Made by a program: the position numbers and the translations under genes. The notes under the pieces were generated by a model. It did no database searches. It saw only the letters and a list, made by a program, of their open reading frames with translations, and had not been told where the DNA came from. DNA of 64,000 bases from Engelhardtia mirabilis (GTDB taxonomy: Bacteria > Planctomycetota > UBA1135 > GCA-002686595), in the NCBI GenBank assembly GCA_007751255.1, contig CP036296.1, forward strand, positions 310,001-374,000. The letters run 5' to 3'. Positions 42,347-51,117 of the stretch are shown here, one piece after another. Every line of letters starts with the position of its first letter. The stretch's first letter is position 1.

Positions 42347-44014
42347 TCAGCCCTCCCAGACGTCGCTCGCCAGGACCTCGGGCGTCAGGTCCGCCTGGTC
42401 GTAGAGCGAGCGGAACAGCTCCACCTCGGGCGTCTCGTAGCGGAACAGCTCCGCGGCCCAGCGGGCGTTCAGGGTCTGGTACAGCAGGCTGGCCTCGATC
42501 GTGAGCCGCCCGGGGACGACGAGGTCCAGCTCGAAGTGGACCCGATCGCCGTCGGCCTTGAAGTCCTCGTCGCCGTCGACCCCCACCGGCGCGGTGCGGG
42601 CGGCCTCGGGGTGGTTCGGATCCCAACCGGCCGGCAGCAGGCGGTCGTCCACGTACCACTTCGCCCCGCGCATCAGGGTGTGGGTCGGCTCGCCATTCGA
42701 ATCCGCCATCACGGCCTGGTAGGTGGCGACCTCGTCACCCGTACGGATCGAGTCGCGGTGGGGCTCGATCGGACCGCCCGCGAGCTCCGACCCCAGGGGC
42801 TGGCCATCGGCGCCGAGGATGCGCCCACGCGAGTCGACGTCGCCGCTGGCGAACAGCACCTGGCCGGACTCGTCGCGCACGACCACGCGCAGCCAGGCGC
42901 GGCGGGTCGGGTGCGCGCTGGGCAGCTTGTGTCCGGTCAAGTTCTGGACCGAGACGGCGAAGCTCAGCTTGTCGTCGCTGTCGCGGAGGTCGCCGATCCG
43001 CACCCGCGCGGTGCGCTCGCGGAGCTGCGCGCGGGTCGCCGCCACGCTCGCCTCGAAGGCCTCGGCCGGCGCCTCGACGCCGAGCGCCTCGGGGTGGTCG
43101 CGCAGCATCGACAGCACCAGGGTGTTGCCGCCCACGAACAGGTGCCGCCCGAACGGCTCGCGCGGCTCGATCTGCGGGAAGTCGCGGCCCATGGGGTTGC
43201 GCACGATGCGCGTGGTCAGGGGCTCGCCGTCCTCGTCGCGGGTGGGCGCGTGGCAGTCCTGGCAGCTCGCGGCGAGGGGACCGGGCTCGTCCAGCTCGTC
43301 GTTGAAGAAGGAGTTGCGCCACTCGAGATACGGCGCCTGCTCCAGGAAGACCCCGCCCACGTCGTGGCCCTGCGCGTCGAGCACCGGGGTCTCGAGGGTG
43401 TGGCAGGTGCCGCACAGGGCCGAGTCGGAGATGTGCTCGCCGTGGGTCGGTGTGAAGCCCGTGAAGCGCTGCATCGGCATCGTGAAGGGCGCCTCGTGGG
43501 GCCCGTAGAGACGCCGCTCGGGATTCAGCCGGTAGCCGGCGCTGTAGCTCTCCTGGGTCCCCAGACCCTCGGGCGAGATCCCGTGGCAGATCGTGCAGGA
43601 CACGCCGTCGCGAGCCAGCTCGCCCAGGGCCGAGTCGCAGTCGAGCACGTGCATCAACGAGCCCGTGCCGTGGTCGTCGAGCCCGACCTGCTCCGCCATG
43701 GGCGAGTGGCAGCCCAGGCAGGTGGCCTCGATCTCGGCCTGGCGCGTGGGCAGCGCGGCGACCTCGGCCGAGACCACCGCGCGCCACAGGGGATCGCGCG
43801 CGGAGTTGGCCATCATCGTCCCGCGCCACAGGTCGAAGGGCGCGATCGGGCGCTGCTTCGCGTCGCGCATGGCCGTGGCCGCCGGCGCGTTCGAATGGCA
43901 GCGCGCGCAGGAGGACGAGGGCTGCACCCCCGGTCCCGGCGCGGGGGGCTCGTCGACCTGGCGCAACAGGGGCAGGGCGAAGAGGGCCAGGGGCGTCCAG
44001 ACGGCGGCTCGCAT
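42347..44014 (-). CDS. Secreted pentahaem cytochrome c
   Basis: The 555-aa protein has a short N-terminal hydrophobic segment and five CxxCH haem motifs: CARCH 36-40, CLGCH 99-103, CTICH 140-144, CGTCH 201-205, CQDCH 251-255. Additional histidines (GPHEAPF, GEHISD) may be distal ligands, as in cytochrome c554-type multihaem proteins. The last 250 residues are beta-rich (VRIGDLRDSDDKLSFAVSVQNLTGHKLPSAHPTRRAWLRVVVRD) and resemble the C-terminal domain common in planctomycete c-type cytochromes. It is predicted extracytoplasmic electron transfer; the partner is unknown. It is divergent from the CIA30 gene. Confidence 0.9.
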   Translation of the reverse strand: MRAAVWTPLALFALPLLRQVDEPPAPGPGVQPSSSCARCHSNAPAATAMRDAKQRPIAPFDLWRGTMMANSARDPLWRAVVSAEVAALPTRQAEIEATCLGCHSPMAEQVGLDDHGTGSLMHVLDCDSALGELARDGVSCTICHGISPEGLGTQESYSAGYRLNPERRLYGPHEAPFTMPMQRFTGFTPTHGEHISDSALCGTCHTLETPVLDAQGHDVGGVFLEQAPYLEWRNSFFNDELDEPGPLAASCQDCHAPTRDEDGEPLTTRIVRNPMGRDFPQIEPREPFGRHLFVGGNTLVLSMLRDHPEALGVEAPAEAFEASVAATRAQLRERTARVRIGDLRDSDDKLSFAVSVQNLTGHKLPSAHPTRRAWLRVVVRDESGQVLFASGDVDSRGRILGADGQPLGSELAGGPIEPHRDSIRTGDEVATYQAVMADSNGEPTHTLMRGAKWYVDDRLLPAGWDPNHPEAARTAPVGVDGDEDFKADGDRVHFELDLVVPGRLTIEASLLYQTLNARWAAELFRYETPEVELFRSLYDQADLTPEVLASDVWEG

Positions 44015-44194
44015 CTGTGGATGTTAGTGGCGTGCAGGTGGTGAGCGGCGGAGCCGGCCGGGCAATCCCGGGCGGGCTGTCGTGGCGGAGGGGGGGCCGC
44101 GATCTGAGAGTCCTCGGGCCCACGGGGGTTCCCGCGCCATCGGACGAATCGTGGCCGCATCCGCAGCCCGCCGCGGCGCGAAGACCCCCGCACC

Positions 44195-45244
44195 ATGCTG
44201 CAGCCCCTCGCCGCCCTCCTGACCCTCGCCGCCGTGTCCCACTTCAACGAACTCGAGACCCTGCCCCTGATGGCGTTCGACGAGTCCCCCGCAGCCGCGC
44301 TCTGGCGGCCGGTGCACGACAGCGTCATGGGTGGCGTCTCCGACGGGCAGGTGCGCGCGATCGAGGGCGCGGTCCGCATGGCGGGCGACATGTCGCTCGA
44401 CAACAACGGCGGTTTCGCCTCCTTCCGGGCGGGCGTCGAGCTGCCCGACCTCGCCGCCTACCACGGCCTCGCCCTGCGGGTGCGCGGCGACGGCCAGACC
44501 TACAAGCTCAGCCTGCGGACCGACAACCGCTGGGACGGGGTCAGTTGGCAGACCTCGTTTGCGACCACCGCTGACACCTGGACCACGGTCTACCTGGCCT
44601 TCGAGCACCTCACGCCCTCCTGGCGCGGACGGCTGGTCGCCAATGCGGGGGTCTTCGATGCCTCGAGCATCGATCAAGTCGGGATCTTGATCGCCGACAA
44701 GCAACCCGGGCCCTACCAGATCGACGTGGCGGCGATCGACGCCTGGCGCGCCGCCCCTTCCGCGCAGGAGGGAGCCCCCGAAGCCCCCGCCCAGGGCACG
44801 CGACTCGCCGCCAGTGTTCGCACCTGCGTCCTCGCGGGGAGCCTGGACGCGGGGCTCGATGCGAGCGGCCTGGTCGACGCGCTGCGCTGGAGTGAGCGTG
44901 TGCTGGTGATCGCCGCGCCCGACCAGTTGGGCGCTCCGGCGTCGATCCAGATCGGCAGCCTGCTCGCCCGCGACGGCGAGCTCGCCAACCGCGAGCTGCG
45001 GATCGTGCACCTGATGGGTTCGAACGGCGGTCGCGTCGCCGGCCGCACCCTGGGGAGCGATCAGGTTCGGGGCCTGCGCGAGCAGTGGGACCTGCCCGCT
45101 GGCGAGTGGTCCGCGGTCCTGGTGGGCAAGGACGGCGGCGTCAAGGCGCGCTGGTCGGAGCCCGTCGTACCGAACGACCTCTTCGAGCTGATCGACGCCA
45201 TGCCGATGCGGACCCGCGAGGTCGACACGCGGCGGCCGATCTAG
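44195..45244 (+). CDS. CIA30-domain protein fused to a DUF4174 domain
   Basis: The 349-aa protein starts with a hydrophobic segment (LAALLTLAAVS). Residues 25-185 match the CIA30 (complex I intermediate-associated protein 30) pattern: WRPVHDSVMGGVSDGQV, NNGGFASFRAGVELPDLAAYHGLALRVRGDGQTYKLSLRT, then IGILIADKQPGPYQIDVAAI. Residues 205-340 resemble DUF4174, a thioredoxin-like fold without CxxC (LVIAAPDQLG ... RELRIVHLMGSNGGRV ... WSAVLVGKDGGVKARWSEPVVPNDLFELIDAMPMRTREV). Bacterial CIA30 proteins are of uncertain function; the fusion is unusual. Its neighbour is a multihaem cytochrome. Confidence 0.8.
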   Translation: MLQPLAALLTLAAVSHFNELETLPLMAFDESPAAALWRPVHDSVMGGVSDGQVRAIEGAVRMAGDMSLDNNGGFASFRAGVELPDLAAYHGLALRVRGDGQTYKLSLRTDNRWDGVSWQTSFATTADTWTTVYLAFEHLTPSWRGRLVANAGVFDASSIDQVGILIADKQPGPYQIDVAAIDAWRAAPSAQEGAPEAPAQGTRLAASVRTCVLAGSLDAGLDASGLVDALRWSERVLVIAAPDQLGAPASIQIGSLLARDGELANRELRIVHLMGSNGGRVAGRTLGSDQVRGLREQWDLPAGEWSAVLVGKDGGVKARWSEPVVPNDLFELIDAMPMRTREVDTRRPI

Positions 45245-45252
45245 AGCTTCCG

Positions 45253-45289
45253 CCGGATCGCGTCCGACCGCTCGGCCGATGCGATCCGG
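45253..45289 (+). terminator. Terminator-like hairpin after CIA30 gene
   Basis: CCGGATCGC (45253-45261) and GCGATCCGG (45281-45289) form a 9-bp stem with a 19-nt loop just after the stop at 45244. There is no T-run. Confidence 0.45.
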
Positions 45290-45349
45290 GAGCCGCCCTC
45301 GCATACTCGCCCCTTCAAGTGGTTCGAGATCGAGGCAAGGCGACTGGCG

Positions 45350-46993
45350 ATGGCTGACACGCAGGGTGGGTTCGGTTGGCGACGGGAGGTCGGCGCACTG
45401 GGCGCGGCGCTGATGGCGTTCCTGGGGCTGTCCTCGTGCACGGCCACCGGGAGCGCGGGACCCGGCGAGGTCCGCGTCCTGACCTGGAACATCTGGCACG
45501 GGGGGCGCGAAGACGGCGCGGCCGTCGGTCCGGTGCGGGTGGCGGAGGTGATCGCGGACAGCGGCGCCGACATCGTCGCCATGCAGGAGACCTACGGCTC
45601 GGGGCCGCGCATCGCCACAGCGCTCGGATTCCACCTGCAGCTGCGCGGCACCAACGTCTCGATCCACAGTCGCTACCCGATCCTCGAGGACATCTCGGTC
45701 TTCGAGGAGTTCAAGTGCGCCGGCGCGCTGATCGAGCTGCCGGATCGCTCGCGCCTGGCCCTCTATTCGATCTGGCTGCCCTACGACGCCGAGATCTGGG
45801 AAGAGGGCACGCGCGACAGCTCCGATCCGCAGACCCTGCTCGCGGCCTGTCAGTCCTCGGCGCGCGACCTGGAGGCGATGCGGCTGGCGATCGAGGAGCG
45901 CCTCGCGGGGCCCGACTTCGCGGGCGTGCCGATCGTGATCGCGGGCGACTTCAACTCGATGTCGCACCTGGACTACGGCGAGGTGGGCTTCGACCAGTAC
46001 GGGGTCGCCCTGGACTGGCCCACCAGCCGGGTCTTGACCGAGGCTGGCTTCCTCGACGCCTACCGCGAGTGCAACCCCTCCATCGACCGCGCGGCGGACA
46101 GCACCTGGACGCCGCGCTTCCCCGAGCAGGAACAGGACCGCATCGACTTCGTCTACTACCGCGCCGACGGTTGGCGTGCGGTGCAGTCGCGCATCATCCG
46201 CGAGCACCGCGAGGGCTTTCCCTCGGACCACGCCGCGTTGTTGACGGTCTTTCAGCCCACGCCGGTGCCGCTGGAGACCGACGAGCCCCTGCGCGTCGTC
46301 AGCTACAACATCCGCCACGGCGTCGGGCTGGACGACCAGCTCGATCTGGAGCGCACGGCCGGCGTCCTGCGCGACCTCGCGCCCGACTTCGTGGGCCTGC
46401 AAGAGGTCGATCTGGATTGCGAGCGCAGTGGGGGCGTGAACCAGGTCCATCAGCTCGCCGCGGAGCTCGCGATGCATCCGGCCTTCGGTGGCTTCATGGA
46501 CTACCAGGGCGGGCGCTACGGGATGGGGATCCTCTCGCGCCATCCGATCGTCGACGCCTACAGCCTGCGCCTGCCCGACGGCAACGAGCCGCGCGTGGCC
46601 CTGGTCGTCGAGGCCCAGTTGCCCGGCGGGGAGCGGGTGCTCGTGGTAAGCGTCCACTTCGACTGGGTCGAGGACGACGCCTTTCGCTTCGCCCAGGCGA
46701 CGGCCCTCGCCGAGTTCCTGGCTGACCTCGGCCAGCCCTACATCCTGCTCGGCGACTTCAACGACGGCCCGAACTCGCGAACCCTGGGCTTGTTCCGAGC
46801 ACTCGCGACGGAGGCGGCGAAGCCCCCGAGCGACCCGCTGACCTTCCCGGCGGACGGCGCGCTGAAGGAGATCGACTTCGTCTTCTGCTCGCCGCCCGCG
46901 GACTGGTCGGTCGAGAGCGTGGACGTCATCGACGAGCCCCTGGCCTCGGATCACCGGCCCGTGCTGGCCGAGCTGCGCCTGCTGACACGCTGA
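45350..46993 (+). CDS. Lipoprotein with two endonuclease/exonuclease/phosphatase domains
   Basis: The 547-aa protein has a lipoprotein-like signal (LGLSSC, Cys30). Residues 40-303 form one EEP domain (VRVLTWNIWHGG, MQETYG, VIAGDFNSMSHLD, TPRFPEQEQDRIDFVY, SDHAALL) and 313-545 a second (LRVVSYNIRHG, VGLQEVD, ILLGDFNDGPNS, EIDFVF, LASDHRPV). Both halves retain the catalytic Asn/Glu/Asp/His set typical of Mg2+-dependent phosphodiesterases. Likely substrates are extracytoplasmic phosphodiesters or nucleic acids. A tandem of two apparently intact EEP domains in one lipoprotein is uncommon. Confidence 0.88.
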   Translation: MADTQGGFGWRREVGALGAALMAFLGLSSCTATGSAGPGEVRVLTWNIWHGGREDGAAVGPVRVAEVIADSGADIVAMQETYGSGPRIATALGFHLQLRGTNVSIHSRYPILEDISVFEEFKCAGALIELPDRSRLALYSIWLPYDAEIWEEGTRDSSDPQTLLAACQSSARDLEAMRLAIEERLAGPDFAGVPIVIAGDFNSMSHLDYGEVGFDQYGVALDWPTSRVLTEAGFLDAYRECNPSIDRAADSTWTPRFPEQEQDRIDFVYYRADGWRAVQSRIIREHREGFPSDHAALLTVFQPTPVPLETDEPLRVVSYNIRHGVGLDDQLDLERTAGVLRDLAPDFVGLQEVDLDCERSGGVNQVHQLAAELAMHPAFGGFMDYQGGRYGMGILSRHPIVDAYSLRLPDGNEPRVALVVEAQLPGGERVLVVSVHFDWVEDDAFRFAQATALAEFLADLGQPYILLGDFNDGPNSRTLGLFRALATEAAKPPSDPLTFPADGALKEIDFVFCSPPADWSVESVDVIDEPLASDHRPVLAELRLLTR

Positions 46994-47016
46994 GGCGCGC
47001 CACCCTCCGGTGCGGT

Positions 47017-47250
47017 CTATTGCAGCCAGCCGCGAATCTGCGCCAGGGTCGGCACGCCGCCCGCGTGCACGAGCTTGTCGTCGATCACGACCCCGGGGGT
47101 CGAGAGCGCGCCGAAGGCCATGATCGTGGCGATGTCGGTCTCCTTCTGGACCTCGACCTCGAGGCCGAGCTCCTGGGCCGCCTGGTTGATCAACTTCGCG
47201 GTCTGGACGCAGTTCTTGCAGCCGGGCCCGAGCACTTTGATGACGGTCAT
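47017..47250 (-). CDS. Small redox-active disulfide protein (glutaredoxin-like)
   Basis: This 77-aa thioredoxin-fold protein has Cys11-Lys-Asn-Cys14 (GPGCKNCVQTAKLI) and a cis-Pro region (STPGVVID), matching the TM0996/MTH895 family. Such proteins are often encoded beside a YraQ/DUF318-type permease, as here (next gene 36 bp upstream in transcription order). They may reduce a substrate or partner disulfide. Confidence 0.9.
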   Translation of the reverse strand: MTVIKVLGPGCKNCVQTAKLINQAAQELGLEVEVQKETDIATIMAFGALSTPGVVIDDKLVHAGGVPTLAQIRGWLQ

Positions 47251-47286
47251 GGGTTCTCGTTGCTCCCCGTTCGAGGGGGCGAAGGT

Positions 47287-48252
47287 TCAAGTGAGGGCGT
47301 TGAAGGTCCAGCCGACCAGGGTCAGCGCGACCGTCAAGATCGCGGCGTACAGGGCCAACGCCGGCCAGCGGACGACCTTGCGCAGGATCAGCATCTCGGG
47401 CAGCGAGAGGGCGGCGATGCTCATCATCAGCGCCAGCACCGTCCCGATCGGCACGCCCTTGCCCAAGAGCGCCTCGGCCACCGGGACGATCCCGGTGGCG
47501 TTGGAATACAGCGGCACGCCGATCAGCACCGCGGCGGGAACCGAAAGCAGGCTGCTGTCCCGGCCGAGGTTCTCGGCGACCCAGGTTTCGGGCACGAAGC
47601 CGTGGAACAGGGCGCCGACGCCGACGCCGATCAGGATCCACAGCCAGATGCGGCCCAGGATCTCGCGCACCTCGCCCAGGGCGAAGCGGTGCCTGTCCGC
47701 GAAGCCGCGGGGCCGGGCGGGCAGGGCCGCGTCGCCGACCTGGATCTTCCAGACGTAGCCCTCGACCCAGCGCTCGGCGTGCAAGAGCTCCATCAGAACG
47801 CCGCCGACCCAGGCCACCGCGAGGCCCGCGGCGACGTAGAGCGCGGTCAGCTTCCAGCCGATGGTCCCCGCCAACACCAGCACCGCGACCTCGTTGATCA
47901 TCGGGCTGGCGATCAGGAACGAGAAGGTCACCCCGACAGGGATGCCGGCCTCGACGAAGCCGATGAACAGGGGCACGGACGAACAGGAGCAGAAAGGCGT
48001 GACCGCACCGAGGGCGATGGCCAGGGCGCGCGCCAGCCAGCGCGGCTTCCCGCGCACGTAGTCGCGCACGCGCTCGGGCGACAAGAGGGCCCGCAGGAAG
48101 CCCATCGCGTACATCACCATCACCAGCAGCGCGAAGATCTTCGTCACGTCCATGACGAAGAAGTGCACCGCGCTCTCGAGGTGGCTGCCGGCCTCGAGCA
48201 GGCCGAGCTGCTCCAACTGGTGGACGCAGAAGCTGGCGAATCGATCGAACAT
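47287..48252 (-). CDS. Putative permease, DUF318/YraQ (ArsP-like) family
   Basis: The 321-aa membrane protein starts at ATG 48252. It has about eight hydrophobic helices and the family motif VTPFCSCSSVPLF with two cysteines, plus a second half motif IGVPLYSNATGIVPVAEAL. Related ArsP proteins export trivalent organoarsenicals through cysteine coordination. Here the CxC-type motif and neighbouring disulfide protein suggest a metalloid or thiol-reactive substrate, but no ArsR is adjacent to this pair. Upstream in-frame codons were rejected because they lack hydrophobic character. Confidence 0.88.
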   Translation of the reverse strand: MFDRFASFCVHQLEQLGLLEAGSHLESAVHFFVMDVTKIFALLVMVMYAMGFLRALLSPERVRDYVRGKPRWLARALAIALGAVTPFCSCSSVPLFIGFVEAGIPVGVTFSFLIASPMINEVAVLVLAGTIGWKLTALYVAAGLAVAWVGGVLMELLHAERWVEGYVWKIQVGDAALPARPRGFADRHRFALGEVREILGRIWLWILIGVGVGALFHGFVPETWVAENLGRDSSLLSVPAAVLIGVPLYSNATGIVPVAEALLGKGVPIGTVLALMMSIAALSLPEMLILRKVVRWPALALYAAILTVALTLVGWTFNALT

Positions 48253-48747
48253 GGTGGCGACTACCGGGGGGGCAGCACGCAGGCCGCGCGCGGCGCGAGC
48301 AGTCTGGAGGGGGTGAGCCGTTGGATGCGGCCCGAAGCAGTTTGCGCTTGTACAGTCGAGGGGGCGTCCCAAAAGGGACTTGTGGGCCCGCAGGACAATT
48401 TCGATCGGAGCGACAGGGGGAAGCCCCAGCGGGTTCGAGCGCCGCTCGCACGCTGACGGCACCTTCCGATCCACCCGTACGCCGGCAGGGCGTGAAGCCC
48501 CGTCTGCGGCGGGACGGCCCACGAGACGCCAACAGCGATCGAGCTCCGCGCCCAACAGGTGCGGGTCGACGGACCCCTCTGCCCCGCTGACGGGCCAGGC
48601 GCGGCGAGTCGCTTCAGCCGGGAGTGAAGGCCCGCAGCCCGTAGCAAGGTTACGGATCGCACGGCGGCGCCAGCGACCGATTGGCACGAGCTCGCCGCGG
48701 ATGCGGGCGACCGCTGGGAGCTCCCCCAGGCCGCTGCGGGCCGCGGA
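48253..48747. other. 495-bp intergenic region, no gene recognised
   Basis: It lies upstream of the permease-disulfide protein pair and downstream of the mechanosensitive channel stop. It contains a small perfect hairpin GTCCC-AAAA-GGGAC (48366-48379) and a weak AGCGGGTTCGAGCGCCGCT dyad. Both strands were checked for a tRNA-like T-arm; the GGTTCGA here has a 9-nt loop and no supporting acceptor or anticodon arm. A 5' regulatory leader or sRNA is possible but unsupported. Confidence 0.4.
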
Positions 48748-50202
48748 TCAGCTCAGCAGGTCGTCCTCGTCGTTGCTTGCCAGCTCGTGCGCGACCTGGT
48801 CGTCGATGTCGCTCTCGGGCGAGACGTCGATGGCCTCCGGTTGCGGGCCGACCTCGCGACTCTTCGGCACACCGACCGGGGTCGAGGCCGGCTCGGACGG
48901 CTGGCCTGCGCCCTGGCGATCGAGCAGGACCCGGTACTCGGGCGACGGCATCTCGATGCCCGCGGTATCGAGGGCCTCCTTGACCAGGCGGTGGGCCTCG
49001 CTGGCGACCTTGGCGAAGCTCGCGCTGCGTTGATCCACCCAGCCGTAGAACTCCAGGTTCACCGTCGAATCGCCCAGGGCCAGCACCAGCGCCGACGGCT
49101 TGGGGTCGTCGACCACGCCCTTCATCCGGTCGAGGGTGGCAATGCCGCAGGCCTGGGCCTCGTCCACGTCGACGCCGGTCCCGAGGCCGACGGCCACGAC
49201 GAAGCGCCGCAGGGGGTTGCGCGTGTAATTCACGACCGTGCCGTTGAAGACCGTGGCGTTGGGCAGCCGCAGGTGGTTGCCGTCGGCATCCATCAGCGTG
49301 GTCTCACTGGTGGTCATGCGCAGAACGGTCCCCGACTGGCCGCCGACGCTGACCACGTCGCGGGCTCGGAAGGGCTGACGGATGGCCAGCAGCACACCGG
49401 CGAGGTAGTTCTCGACGATGTTCCGAAAGGCGAAGCCAAGGGCCAGTCCCAGGACGCCCGCGGCTCCGAGGATCGTGCCGATCACGGCGCCGGCATCCAG
49501 GAAGCGCAGGGCTCCCACCAACCCTGCTCCGAGGATGGCCACGAAGATGGTCTGCCGGACCAGGGCTTGCAGCAGGGTGCGTTCGCCCAGCCAGCGGTCG
49601 AGCAGGGTCGTGTCGCGCACCAGTCGAGCGAGCAGCCAGGCCGCGATCACGATCGCCAGGGCGAATCCGAACAGCGGCAGGGAGGAAACGGCGGTGCGCC
49701 CGGAGTCGATGATCTCGGCCCAGGAGTCGGCGGTGCGTGCGCGCAGGCTGCGCTCCACCCGCACCCCGTCGACCACCAGCAGGACTCCGTCCAGCTTCTC
49801 GAGCGTGCTCACCGCCAGGTCGGCGCTCCCGCGGTTGGTCGCGGTTCCCGAGAGCACCACGATGCCGGCCTCGACCTCGGCACGGACATCTTCCAGCCCG
49901 TCGATGGCAGCCAGCACGGCACGGGACCGCTGACTGAGCTTGGCCTCCTCGGAGAGGATCTCCTTGACCTCCGACTGGCCGGCCTCGTCCACCAGCCGCT
50001 GGTTCTCGGGCGATTGGATCTGCGCCGATGGGTTGTCCGTCGGCTGGGTCTCGACCGGCCCGCCGGCATCGACGTCGGCGGAGTTCACTGAATCGCCAGC
50101 GGCGGCGGGCGCGTCGTCCTGGGCCAGCGCGGCGGTCGGCGCCGAGAGAGAGAGCGCCAGAACGACCAGCGCGGTCAGCCACCGGGAGTGAGGGAAGGTC
50201 AT
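48748..50202 (-). CDS. Mechanosensitive channel (MscS) with N-terminal BON domain
   Basis: The 484-aa protein starts at ATG 50202 with a signal peptide (WLTALVVLALSLSAPTAALAQ). A BON domain lies at about 85-150 (VRAEVEAGIVVLSGTATNRGSADLAVSTLEKLDGVLLV), probably periplasmic. Membrane helices around 165-260 are followed by the MscS pore helix and beta domain (LGAAGVLGLALGFAFRNIVENYLAGVLLAIRQPFRARDVV, then LRLPNATVFNGTVVNYTRNP). It opens under membrane tension to release solutes. The BON domain may tether it to membrane or cell wall. Start choice: MTFPHS is preferred to an upstream TTG. Confidence 0.92.
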   Translation of the reverse strand: MTFPHSRWLTALVVLALSLSAPTAALAQDDAPAAAGDSVNSADVDAGGPVETQPTDNPSAQIQSPENQRLVDEAGQSEVKEILSEEAKLSQRSRAVLAAIDGLEDVRAEVEAGIVVLSGTATNRGSADLAVSTLEKLDGVLLVVDGVRVERSLRARTADSWAEIIDSGRTAVSSLPLFGFALAIVIAAWLLARLVRDTTLLDRWLGERTLLQALVRQTIFVAILGAGLVGALRFLDAGAVIGTILGAAGVLGLALGFAFRNIVENYLAGVLLAIRQPFRARDVVSVGGQSGTVLRMTTSETTLMDADGNHLRLPNATVFNGTVVNYTRNPLRRFVVAVGLGTGVDVDEAQACGIATLDRMKGVVDDPKPSALVLALGDSTVNLEFYGWVDQRSASFAKVASEAHRLVKEALDTAGIEMPSPEYRVLLDRQGAGQPSEPASTPVGVPKSREVGPQPEAIDVSPESDIDDQVAHELASNDEDDLLS

Positions 50203-50276
50203 GGGGCTCAAAGTACGCCCCCGGCACCCCGCGGCAACAGCTTCGGAGCGTCGGACTCGGCTATCATCCGCCCCCC

Positions 50277-51092
50277 ATGAATGGCGACGACGACACCGTG
50301 ACCAGCGCTCCGGGCAAGGACCCCGAGTTGCTCGAAGGTTGGGTCCGCGAGGTGCTCGAGGAGGAGCTCGACCGCGAGTACCTGGTCGAGCTCGCCCGCC
50401 TGCAGGTGGAGCTGCTCAAGCTGCAGACGCACCTCGTAGCAACCTCGCGGCGGGTGGCGATCCTGTTCGAGGGTCGCGACACGGCCGGCAAGGGCGGCAC
50501 GATCCAGCGCTTCTCCCAGCGCATGATGCCGCGCCACCAACGGGTCGTGGCCCTGCCCAAGCCGACCGAGATGGAGATGGGCCAGTGGTACTTCGGGCGC
50601 TACATCGCGCAGCTACCGAACCCGGGTGAGATCGTGTTCTTCGACCGCAGTTGGTACAACCGCGCGGTCGTCGAGCCGGTGATGGGCTTTTGCACCGCGG
50701 CCCAGTACGAACGCTTCATGGAGCAGGTGGTGGTCTTCGAGCAGATGCTGCTCGAGGACGGGCTGCTGCTGGTCAAGCTGTGGTTCTCGATCGACCGGGT
50801 CGAGCAGCACGACCGGCTGGCGCGGCGCCAGACCAACCCGCTCAAGCGCTGGAAGTTGTCGACCGTGGACCTGCAGGCGCAGCAGAAGTGGGAGGCCTTC
50901 ACCCGCTACAAGGAGGCCATGTTCGCGCGCACCAGCACGGCGTCCTCGCCCTGGTACGTGATCGAGGGCAACGACAAGAAGCAGGCGCGGCTGGAGAGCA
51001 TCCGCCACGTGCTGGGTTGCATCGACTACCCCGACCGCGGCCAACGGGGGCTGCGGTTGGAACCGCGACCCGAGGTGGTACGGCGAGTTTGA
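50277..51092 (+). CDS. ppk2: Polyphosphate kinase 2 (PPK2 family, class I)
   Basis: This 271-aa single-domain PPK2 has Walker A EGRDTAGKGG at 65-74, lid region (RMMPRHQRVVALPKPTEMEMGQWYFGRYI) and Walker B-like FFDRSWYNRA at 121-130, then LKRWKLSTVD and ERWEAFTRYKEAMF-type segments. PPK2 uses polyphosphate to phosphorylate nucleoside mono- or diphosphates; class I enzymes mainly act on diphosphates. It starts at ATG 50277, divergent from the MscS gene by 74 bp, and ends 25 bp before the GNAT gene. Confidence 0.93.
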   Translation: MNGDDDTVTSAPGKDPELLEGWVREVLEEELDREYLVELARLQVELLKLQTHLVATSRRVAILFEGRDTAGKGGTIQRFSQRMMPRHQRVVALPKPTEMEMGQWYFGRYIAQLPNPGEIVFFDRSWYNRAVVEPVMGFCTAAQYERFMEQVVVFEQMLLEDGLLLVKLWFSIDRVEQHDRLARRQTNPLKRWKLSTVDLQAQQKWEAFTRYKEAMFARTSTASSPWYVIEGNDKKQARLESIRHVLGCIDYPDRGQRGLRLEPRPEVVRRV

Positions 51093-51117
51093 GCCGAGCG
51101 GCGGGAGGGTTCAGCGC

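Noticed and set aside
48420..48450. tRNA-like T-arm (AGCGGGTTCGAGCGCCGCT)
   Set aside because: The loop is 9 nt and no acceptor, D or anticodon arm can be drawn around it.
44024..48532. 1502-codon minus-strand open frame across five genes
   Set aside because: It overlaps the CIA30, EEP and permease genes and their intergenic regions; a shadow frame without family motifs.
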